A stretch of DNA of 28,527 nt from assembly GCA_017523605.1 (NCBI GenBank), contig JAFWVZ010000109.1:1-28527 (forward strand), read 5' to 3'. Below, in pieces: positions 23,428 through 28,527 of the stretch (position 1 is the stretch's first letter; each line of letters opens with the position of its first letter). Source of the stretch: Bacillota bacterium. Its GTDB lineage: Bacteria; Bacillota; Clostridia; Peptostreptococcales; Anaerovoracaceae. The notes below the pieces were generated by a model that saw only the letters and a list, made by a program, of their open reading frames with translations, was not told the DNA's origin and did no database searches. The position numbers and the translations under genes are program-made.

Positions 23428-23464
23428 CAATGGAGATTATACTCCATTGTAGAAAAATAGTCAA
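23428..23464 (-). promoter_or_regulatory. carD promoter with a palindrome centred on the -10 box
   Basis: On the minus strand TTGACT (23459-23464), 17 bp, TATAAT (23436-23441). The -10 hexamer is exactly the centre of a perfect inverted repeat with 8-bp arms: CAATGGAG on one side (23442-23449) and CTCCATTG on the other (23428-23435). A dimeric protein bound there would cover the -10 box. Transcription would start in the downstream arm, giving a leader of only about 14 nt. Confidence 0.8.
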
Positions 23465-23533
23465 TAAATCAAAAACAAGGTATTTTATTACTGAACACAC
23501 ATGCTGTCAACATATATTTGCATTAATCGGCGT

Positions 23534-25000
23534 TTATTTATTCACCGGCAGCGAGAACCAGAACCTGCTGCCCTCGCCGGGTTTGCTCTCCACGCCGTAT
23601 TCGGCGCCGTGCTTCTGCAGTATCTCCGAGGCTATGGACAGCCCCAGACCTGTGCCCTGCGAGCTCCTTGCCCCCTGCTTGCTGGCCTTCTGGTAGCGGT
23701 TCCATATCTTTTCCAGATCTTCTTCCGCAATGCCTATTCCTTTGTCTTCCACCGAACAGACTATGCGGCCGCCGCTTCTGGAGAAGCTGAGCGCTACGTC
23801 TTTCCTGTCCTTGCTGTATCTTACTGCGTTGGACAGAAGGTTGGCTATCACCTGCTGTATCCTGTGTCTGTCTCCGTGCACCATTACAGGTCCGGGGACC
23901 GGTCGGAAACTGATGGTAAAGCCCTCGTTCTCCATTACCTTATAGGTGGACAGCACGGATTCGCCTGCCTCCTGGATGTCGAAATCCGTCATCTCCATCT
24001 CCATTACGCCTGCCTGCATCTTGGAGAGAGTAAGTATGTCGCCCACGAGCTCGTCCAGTCTGTCCGTCTCGTTTATTATTACCTCCAGATGTTCCTCGCG
24101 CTTCTTGGGATCGTCTCCGGAGATGTCCCTTATAAGCTCCGCGTATGATTTTATCATGGTGAGCGGTGTGCGCAGATCGTGAGATACGTTAGCTATGAGG
24201 TCCTTCTGCAGAGCATCCGAAGCCTTAAGGTCTGCCGCGGCCTGATTGAGAGTTTCCGCAAGGTCCGAGATCTCCTTGTAATCTCCGCCCTCGAAGGATA
24301 CGTCGTAGTTGCCTTTAGCAAGCTCCCTGGCCTTCTTTTCCATGTCGGAAATGGGCCTGGCAAGGCGCTTTGCGGTAAACCTTGCGACTACTATGCCTAC
24401 TATCAAAGCTACCGCGGTAACTATCAGAAGCTGCGACCTGAGTATCCCTACCGCAGGTCCCATGGGCGTAAGTGTTGCTATTGCGTATATGTATACCGGG
24501 TTCCTGTCCTCGCTCTCTACGTATCTGGCGTATATGTAATCCTTGCCGCCGTCCATCGGTCCCCTGGCCGTAAACGAGACCTCTTCCTGCCCGCTCTGTT
24601 TAAGCATGTTCCTGGCCTGCGCTATCAGCTGCCTGGTGTTGGCACGTATGCGCACGGTCTGAACTTCGGAAGAAGAGATGTTGAAGGTACCGTCCGTGGA
24701 TTCTATCCAGAAGTAGATGTCGTTGGCCTCAGTCTTTTCGCCCAGGAAAGTCATGAAGCTGTCGTAGGAAATGTCCGGACCGCCGGAAGCGTAATAATCG
24801 CATACGGAACTTACCGCCTTGCTGCAGCGCCTGCTCATGGATAATTCGTAGTATCTGTCAAGGAAAACGGCCTGGAATATCCAAAGCAGCGCCATCAGTA
24901 AGACGGCAAAGATGATAAAGGATGTCGCAAGGCGGCCTCTTAAGGTGCTTACAGAACGTCCTTTTTCCTGTTTAACTGTTTTTTCTGTTTCAGTCTTCAA
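23534..25000 (-). CDS. sensor histidine kinase with extracytoplasmic domain
   Basis: A 488-residue membrane histidine kinase. The first membrane segment is at about residues 25-48, an extracytoplasmic sensor region at about 49-185, and the second segment at about 188-208. A HAMP linker follows (ARPISDMEKKARELAKGNYD). The phosphorylated His is in VSHDLRTPLTMIKSYAEL, and the ATP-binding boxes are NLLSNAVRYS (N), EDKGIGIAEED (G1) and GTGLGLSIASEIL (G2). It is complete. It overlaps the response regulator gene by 11 nt, so the two are a coupled pair. The stimulus cannot be inferred; the sensor region shows no familiar motif. Confidence 0.93.
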   Translation of the reverse strand: MKTETEKTVKQEKGRSVSTLRGRLATSFIIFAVLLMALLWIFQAVFLDRYYELSMSRRCSKAVSSVCDYYASGGPDISYDSFMTFLGEKTEANDIYFWIESTDGTFNISSSEVQTVRIRANTRQLIAQARNMLKQSGQEEVSFTARGPMDGGKDYIYARYVESEDRNPVYIYAIATLTPMGPAVGILRSQLLIVTAVALIVGIVVARFTAKRLARPISDMEKKARELAKGNYDVSFEGGDYKEISDLAETLNQAAADLKASDALQKDLIANVSHDLRTPLTMIKSYAELIRDISGDDPKKREEHLEVIINETDRLDELVGDILTLSKMQAGVMEMEMTDFDIQEAGESVLSTYKVMENEGFTISFRPVPGPVMVHGDRHRIQQVIANLLSNAVRYSKDRKDVALSFSRSGGRIVCSVEDKGIGIAEEDLEKIWNRYQKASKQGARSSQGTGLGLSIASEILQKHGAEYGVESKPGEGSRFWFSLPVNK

Positions 25001-25664
25001 ACTTGTATCCGATGCCTCTTACGGTAGTGATCTTGTCTCTGTACTTTCCGAGCCTTCCGCGCAGATTCTTTATGTGGGTGTCTATTGTGCGGTCGTCTCC
25101 GAAGAAATCGTATCCCCAGATGTCCTGGAGCATTCTGTCACGCGAGAGCGCTATGTTCTTGTTGCACATAAGGTACGCAAGGATCTCGTATTCCTTAAGC
25201 GTGCAGTCTACCTTTTCGCCGTCCACGGAAACGGTGCGGGAGTCCGTATTGACCTCCAGACCGTCGGAGACCAGCAGCGTCTGTTTGGCGGCTTCCGCTC
25301 CGCGGTTCTTTCTTGCCAGAACTGCGGCGACCCTTGCCATTAGCTCCTTGGGGCTGAACGGTTTTACTACATAATCGTCTATTCCGAGCTCGAATCCGAA
25401 GAGCTTGTCGTATTCCTCGCCGCGCGCGGAAAGCATTATGATGGGTATGTCCTTCTGCTTCTTTATCTCCTTGCAGGCGGAATATCCGTCCAGGCGGGGC
25501 ATCATGATGTCCATGATTATAAGGTCGTAATCGTTGTTGAGGCACTTGCCCACGGCCTGCATGCCGTCTTCTGCCTCGTCGGTCTCGTATTTATTGAACT
25601 GGGCGTATTCGCGTATGACCTCTCTGATCTTCGCTTCGTCGTCCACTATGAGTATCTTTGCCAT
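24990..25664 (-). CDS. OmpR-family response regulator
   Basis: A 224-residue two-component regulator. The receiver domain (about residues 1-120) has VDDEAK, the phosphoacceptor Asp52 in LIIMDIMMPRLDG and Lys in VVKPFSPKEL. The C-terminal winged helix (about 130-224) has CTLKEYEILAYLMCNKNIAL, VWGY-like DIWGYDFFGDDRTIDTHIKN and RGIGYKFED. It is partner to the overlapping kinase gene. The ATG has AGGAG 6 nt upstream. It starts 56 nt after the radA stop; this short gap has no clear promoter or terminator, so it may be read from radA. Confidence 0.94.
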   Translation of the reverse strand: MAKILIVDDEAKIREVIREYAQFNKYETDEAEDGMQAVGKCLNNDYDLIIMDIMMPRLDGYSACKEIKKQKDIPIIMLSARGEEYDKLFGFELGIDDYVVKPFSPKELMARVAAVLARKNRGAEAAKQTLLVSDGLEVNTDSRTVSVDGEKVDCTLKEYEILAYLMCNKNIALSRDRMLQDIWGYDFFGDDRTIDTHIKNLRGRLGKYRDKITTVRGIGYKFED

Positions 25665-25720
25665 GTTGCGTCTCCTGAAATTTTAAACGGTGATGACTAT
25701 TTATACAGTTATATTAACCG

Positions 25721-27124
25721 CTATTTTTGTGAAATCTGTGAAGATGCCGTGAGAGCTTCGGCAAGCGTCCTTACGCCGATCAGCCGCATGCCTTCAGCCG
25801 CGCGCTGAGCCCTTGCGATGTTGCGCTGAGGAAGTATAGCACGCTTAAATCCAAGGCGCGAAGCCTCTTTTATAAGCTTCTCGGCGGCCTGCACCGGGCG
25901 CAGGTCTCCGGTAAGACCTATCTCGCCTATGACCAATGTATCCGGCGGTATCTTAACGTTTCTTTCGTCCGACCATATGGCGACTGCAGCGGCAAGGTCC
26001 GTGCCAGTGCCTTCCGGCTTAAGTCCGCCGACAACGTTTACGTATACGTCCCGGTTTATAAGTGAAACTCCGGCCTTGCGTTCCAGAACGGCTATTATCA
26101 TGCCCAGGCGCTGGCTGTCTATGCCTATGGCTGTCCTTCTGGGGAAGCCCGCGCTGCACGGAGCCGTAAGAGCCTGGATCTCTACGAGGAGCGGTCTGGT
26201 GCCCTCGCATACCGCAGTGGCTACCGCGCCCTCTCCGCTGTCCGCAAGCCCCTCAAGGAACGTTCCGGAAAGGTTCTCCACACAGACAAGGCCTTCCTCT
26301 CTCATCTCGAAAGCGCCTATCTCAGACGTTGTGCCGAAACGGTTCTTTACAGCGCGCAGGATACGGAGGTCCTGGGTGCGCTCGCCGTAGAACTGCAGCA
26401 CCGCGTCCACCATGTGTTCCACGATGCGCGGACCGGCAAGCTCGCCGCTCTTGGTAACGTGGGCAACCACGAACACGGGGATGTTCATCCCCTTGCCTAT
26501 GTTCATCAGCAGGTTGCCGCACTGGCGCACCTGGGAAACGCTTCCGGGAGCGGAGTCCAGATCGTCCGTGTACATGGTCTGGATGGAATCTATAACCAGG
26601 AATACCGGCCGGACCTCCTCCACTGCCGCCAGGATCTCGTCCATGTTGGTCTGCGAAAGCAGCATCAGGCGGGTGAGGTCCCCGCTGCACACTCTGTCCG
26701 CGCGCATCTTTATCTGCTCCTCGGACTCCTCGCCGGAGACGTAGAGCACGGTGCCGTACTTCTGAGCAATGAAAGCCGCAGCCTGGATTATTATAGTGGA
26801 TTTGCCTATGCCAGGCTCGCCGGAGATAAGGGCCAGACTGCCCTGGACCAGTCCGCCGCCCAGAACTCTGTTGAGCTCGGGAATGCCTGTGTCCATACGG
26901 CTGGTCTGTCCGGAGACGACCTTGTCTATAGGTACCGGCCTGCTTCTTTTGCCGCTTTGCGCGGGACCGGTGCGCCTTCTGCTGTCGCATTCCTTAGGCT
27001 CCGTAAGCTTTTCCTCCACAAAGGAGTTCCACGCTCCGCAGGCGCTGCACTGACCCATCCACCTGGGGCTCTCGAAGCCGCAGTTCTGGCACACGAATAC
27101 TGTTTTGTCTTTTTTGTTTGCCAT
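25721..27124 (-). CDS. radA: DNA repair protein RadA
   Basis: A 467-residue RecA-related protein that helps branch migration and processing of recombination intermediates. A four-cysteine zinc finger is at the N-terminus (Cys12, 15, 26, 29: CQNCGFES and GQCSACGAW). The Walker A motif is GEPGIGKST, the RadA-specific KNRFG motif is present, and the C-terminal Lon-protease-like domain shows YVNVVGGLKPEGTGTDLAAA. It has normal length and all domains. In Bacillus radA is followed by disA and yacL; here a kinase/regulator pair and carD come between. The ATG has a weak AAGGA-type site upstream. Confidence 0.97.
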   Translation of the reverse strand: MANKKDKTVFVCQNCGFESPRWMGQCSACGAWNSFVEEKLTEPKECDSRRRTGPAQSGKRSRPVPIDKVVSGQTSRMDTGIPELNRVLGGGLVQGSLALISGEPGIGKSTIIIQAAAFIAQKYGTVLYVSGEESEEQIKMRADRVCSGDLTRLMLLSQTNMDEILAAVEEVRPVFLVIDSIQTMYTDDLDSAPGSVSQVRQCGNLLMNIGKGMNIPVFVVAHVTKSGELAGPRIVEHMVDAVLQFYGERTQDLRILRAVKNRFGTTSEIGAFEMREEGLVCVENLSGTFLEGLADSGEGAVATAVCEGTRPLLVEIQALTAPCSAGFPRRTAIGIDSQRLGMIIAVLERKAGVSLINRDVYVNVVGGLKPEGTGTDLAAAVAIWSDERNVKIPPDTLVIGEIGLTGDLRPVQAAEKLIKEASRLGFKRAILPQRNIARAQRAAEGMRLIGVRTLAEALTASSQISQK

Positions 27125-27143
27125 GGTTTTGATCCTTGTTTCC

Positions 27144-27165
27144 TTTGAAAATAGTTTATTTCAAA
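27144..27165. promoter_or_regulatory. dyad upstream of radA
   Basis: TTTGAAA (27144-27150) and TTTCAAA (27159-27165) are a perfect 7-bp inverted repeat with an 8-bp A+T-rich centre, 20-41 bp before the radA start. It could be an operator. No matching LexA-type SOS box was recognised. Confidence 0.35.
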
Positions 27166-27200
27166 ACGGTCCGATTATCAATAAAAATGTGCTTGCTTTA

Positions 27201-27230
27201 TTGACCGTAAAACGCTGAATATGGTATATT
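27201..27230 (+). promoter_or_regulatory. promoter of a small convergent RNA
   Basis: TTGACC (27201-27206), an 18-bp spacer and TGGTATATT (27222-27230), an extended -10 element. Transcription would begin near 27237. No coding frame follows before the terminator at 27276-27318. Confidence 0.65.
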
Positions 27231-27236
27231 CATTAC

Positions 27237-27318
27237 GCAAAGGAGACCGTGTAAACGGAACCCCCCTTGAGAGTTAAAACTTCCGTTTTCCTTGCTCAGG
27301 TGTGGACGGAAGTTTTTT
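27237..27318 (+). ncRNA. candidate antitoxin RNA of a type I toxin-antitoxin locus
   Basis: An RNA of about 82 nt is defined by the promoter at 27201-27230 and a hairpin with a T6 run at 27276-27318. It has no plausible ORF; the only ribosome-like site, AAAGGAG, is followed by GTG TAA. The segment TTCCGTTT (27281-27288) can pair either with AAACGGAA upstream (27253-27260) or with the terminator arm downstream, so two folds are possible. It converges on the tiny hydrophobic ORF at 27324-27407 and is antisense to the 3' end of that mRNA. This is the position of RatA next to txpA in Bacillus. The ends are predicted, not mapped. Confidence 0.6.
27276..27318. terminator. terminator hairpin shared by the toxin mRNA and the convergent RNA
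   Basis: AAAACTTCCGT (27276-27286) and ACGGAAGTTTT (27306-27316) are perfect 11-bp arms around a 19-nt loop. The plus strand ends in TTTTTT, the minus strand in TTTTAA. Both convergent transcripts would end here, so their 3' regions are complementary over roughly 45 nt. Confidence 0.75.
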
Positions 27319-27323
27319 CATCA

Positions 27324-27407
27324 TCATTTTCGTTTGATGAGGGCGACTATACTAACTATGAGCAGTCCGATCGTTGCAACTGCCATGATCGATTCCCATG
27401 TTACCAT
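27324..27407 (-). CDS. holin-like small hydrophobic peptide, candidate type I toxin
   Basis: A 27-residue ORF, too short for usual gene finders. It begins MVTWESIMAVATIG, has one membrane-spanning stretch (about residues 7-24, rich in Ile, Val, Leu and Ala) and ends in the basic tail IKRK. That layout, with MVTWE/MVTYE at the start and a lysine-rich end, is the pattern of Firmicutes 'putative holin-like toxins' related to TxpA and BsrG, which damage the membrane. Translation is clearly provided for: AGGAGG is 8 nt upstream of the ATG, and a TGGTATAAT promoter lies about 65 nt upstream. The ribosome site can be hidden in a hairpin (27416-27439). A convergent small RNA overlaps the 3' end of its mRNA. 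I infer toxicity only from form and context. Confidence 0.7.
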   Translation of the reverse strand: MVTWESIMAVATIGLLIVSIVALIKRK

Positions 27408-27415
27408 AGTGTCAT

Positions 27416-27439
27416 CCTCCTAATACATAGTATCAGAGG
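27416..27439 (-). promoter_or_regulatory. hairpin that can hide the toxin ribosome site
   Basis: On the minus strand CCTCT and ATAC pair with GTAT and the GGAGG of the Shine-Dalgarno sequence, around the loop TAT. The fold would block translation of the small toxin ORF, a frequent feature of type I toxin mRNAs. Confidence 0.5.
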
Positions 27440-27471
27440 GCTCCGTCCACCGTTTACCGGTCTCCGCAAGA

Positions 27472-27500
27472 ATTATACCATTTTCGATTGAAAAAAATGG
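27472..27500 (-). promoter_or_regulatory. toxin promoter with abutting dyad
   Basis: TGGTATAAT (minus strand, 27472-27480) is a perfect extended -10 element; no good -35 is present. Directly next to it, and including the TGG, lies the inverted repeat CCATTTT (27478-27484) and AAAATGG (27494-27500) with a 9-bp spacer, which may be a binding site. Confidence 0.6.
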
Positions 27501-27512
27501 CACAGACATTTG

Positions 27513-28184
27513 ATGGATCACTCAATGGAAACCACGATAATCACCTGCAAAACTTTGGAAGAAGAGCTTACACTCGCAATGAAGAACACCGGACTGGAAT
27601 ACCCGGTGGAATATATTGAATCCGGCCTCCACGAACGCCCGAAAAAGCTTACGGAAGCCGTACTGGAACGCTTCGCGGAAGTTAAAGCGGACCGGGTACT
27701 GCTGTGTATAGGCCAGTGCGGAAACTCGCTGATAGGTCTGTCCGCGGGACACTTCGAATTGATAATGCCCAAGGTAGACGACTGCCTGTCGCTGCTGATC
27801 GGTTCCACACAAAAAAAGACCCGTCTTTCCATGGAGGACCGCGCGTTCTTCCTTACCAAAGGCTGGCTGAAAGGCGAGAGCACTATAATGAGCCAGTATC
27901 AGCGTTCCGTGGAGAAGTACGGCGAAGACATCGCCATTTCCATTCTGGAGAGCATGTACGCCCACTACAAGACCGTAGGACTTATAGACACAGGTACATC
28001 CCCGATAGACGAGCTGTGGGACAGCACGGAGGAAGTAGCAAACCTCCTGGGGTTCGAAAGAAGAGTCTACAAAGGGACCATCAGCTACATAGAGCAGCTG
28101 CTTACCGGCCCGTGGGACGACGGAAAGTTCATCGTAAAGAAGCCGCACGAGACGATAACGGCCGACGATTATCAGGGAATGTAG
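27513..28184 (+). CDS. DUF1638 domain protein
   Basis: A 223-residue soluble protein of the DUF1638 family. The family core is clear at about residues 65-100: VLLCIGQCGNSLIGLSAG, then ELIMPKVDDCLSLLIGS, with conserved Cys and Asp-Cys residues that suggest metal or corrinoid-linked chemistry. Family members are often encoded beside corrinoid-dependent methyltransferases, but no such gene is in this window, so the role here is open. The start is uncertain: ATG at 27513 or 27525, and neither has a ribosome site. The upstream region is shared with the divergent toxin promoter. A structured RNA follows at 28209. Confidence 0.8.
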   Translation: MDHSMETTIITCKTLEEELTLAMKNTGLEYPVEYIESGLHERPKKLTEAVLERFAEVKADRVLLCIGQCGNSLIGLSAGHFELIMPKVDDCLSLLIGSTQKKTRLSMEDRAFFLTKGWLKGESTIMSQYQRSVEKYGEDIAISILESMYAHYKTVGLIDTGTSPIDELWDSTEEVANLLGFERRVYKGTISYIEQLLTGPWDDGKFIVKKPHETITADDYQGM

Positions 28185-28208
28185 CGCAGCGGACGCTCCG
28201 CTATCATT

Positions 28209-28359
28209 GCGGTGCGCATGCTGTGATCAGAGGACTGTTTGGGATCCCGGTACTTAGCGACTGGCAAGCGGCAGCGCAGACAGAACTTAGTACCGCTGGC
28301 GGGCTCCCAACCAAGCGGGAGCGTGTCCTTGAGCACAGCATGCGCCCCGCTTTTATTTT
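28209..28359 (+). ncRNA. structured RNA, candidate 6S RNA
   Basis: An RNA of about 150 nt closed by a 17-position stem (28209-28225 with 28334-28350, one mismatch) that is followed by TTTTATTTT, so the closing stem also ends transcription. Inside, AGGAC pairs with GTCCT; then comes a large open region. An upper stem is formed by CGGTACT (28249-28255) and AGTACCG (28289-28295), and a small hairpin, GCTCCC with GGGAGC, lies on the 3' side of the open region. A closing stem, central bubble, apical stem and 3'-side hairpin are the outline of bacterial 6S RNA, which binds sigma-A RNA polymerase. A -10-like TATCAT lies at 28202-28207. The family call is from shape only. Confidence 0.5.
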
Positions 28360-28394
28360 CCGGACTACCCGCTGCGCAAAAATACAGATTATAA

Positions 28395-28430
28395 AAGACC
28401 GGAACCGCGAAGGCTCCGGTCTTGTTTTTT
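28395..28430. terminator. terminator at the end of the last, leftward gene
   Basis: AAGACCGGA (28395-28403) and TCCGGTCTT (28415-28423) are perfect 9-bp arms. The minus strand is followed by TTTTATAAT and the plus strand by GTTTTTT, so it can act both ways. It ends the gene whose stop is at 28448-28450. Confidence 0.85.
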
Positions 28431-28447
28431 GCGTTACGCGCCTGAAA

Positions 28448-28527
28448 TTACTTCTCTTCCAGCTCCGCCTTGTGAGCGGCGATGACCTTCTCGGCAACGT
28501 TGCCGGGGAGCTCGCTGTAGCGCTCGA
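28448..28527 (-). CDS. C-terminal end of a leftward gene, possibly EF-G-like
   Basis: Only the last 25 codons and a TAA stop are in the window. They read ERYSELPGNVAEKVIAAH followed by KAELEEK. The pattern Pro-x-Asn-Val-Ala-x-x-Val-Ile near the C-terminus resembles the end of elongation factor G-type translational GTPases (PSNVAQAVIEARGK in E. coli), so a fusA-like gene is a fair guess. No other domain can be seen. Confidence 0.45.
   Translation of the reverse strand, partial: ERYSELPGNVAEKVIAAHKAELEEK

Noticed and set aside
27245..27254. A start-stop element GTG TAA after AAAGGAG in the small RNA
   Set aside because: The spacing from the ribosome-like site is only about 3 nt, and nothing suggests that it is translated.

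Overview
The window reads as a chromosomal segment of an anaerobic Clostridia-type Bacillota. The evidence is a FabK enoyl-ACP reductase, a SigH-type sigma factor, the Firmicutes block yacL-ispDF-cysS-mrnC-rlmB-sigH, strong AGGAGG ribosome sites and consensus sigma-A promoters. By eye the G+C is a little over half, yet ATA is the favoured isoleucine codon. I would place it among the Eubacteriales; the genus cannot be read from the sequence.

Layout. (1) 1-3841: the 3' end of an amino-acid ABC permease; a leftward EamA/DMT transporter; a rightward in-frame fusion of an SGNH hydrolase to free methionine-R-sulfoxide reductase, apparently on a leaderless mRNA; and a leftward SDR dehydrogenase. (2) 3842-10345: a 352-bp divergent regulatory region with two dyads, then a tight type II fatty-acid synthesis operon acpP-fabK-fabD-fabG-fabF-fabZ-acyl-CoA ligase. 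It has no fabH or acetyl-CoA carboxylase genes here. (3) 10346-13260: a hairpin repeat-like element, a PAS-PAS-winged-helix regulator paired with a VOC protein, and a secreted class-3-type lipase. (4) 13312-15128: a two-TM small protein, S-adenosylhomocysteine hydrolase (TTG start) and tRNA-Thr(GGT), all leftward. (5) 15267-27124: a long leftward housekeeping block sigH, rlmB, mrnC, cysS, proS, ispDF, yacL-like PIN-TRAM, carD, a histidine kinase/response regulator pair and radA. It covers translation, RNA maturation, isoprenoid precursors and DNA repair. The kinase pair and carD sit where disA is found in Bacillus. (6) 27125-28527: an unannotated small-gene region, a DUF1638 protein, a structured RNA with the outline of 6S RNA, and the last codons of a leftward gene, perhaps EF-G-like.

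The most interesting locus is 27201-27500. It holds a 27-residue hydrophobic, holin-like toxin ORF on the minus strand with a perfect ribosome site inside a hairpin. A short convergent RNA on the plus strand, with its own promoter, ends in a terminator hairpin shared by both transcripts. This is the architecture of a type I toxin-antitoxin system of the txpA/RatA or bsrG/SR4 kind. The two RNAs also begin with nearly the same 16-17 nt sequence, so the locus is bounded by inverted repeats.

Other points of note are a perfect 22-bp palindrome centred on the -10 box of carD, the hydrolase-fRMsr fusion, the dyads between the SDR gene and the fatty-acid operon, and the 10404-10546 hairpin element. 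No CRISPR array, transposase gene, prophage or rRNA gene was seen.
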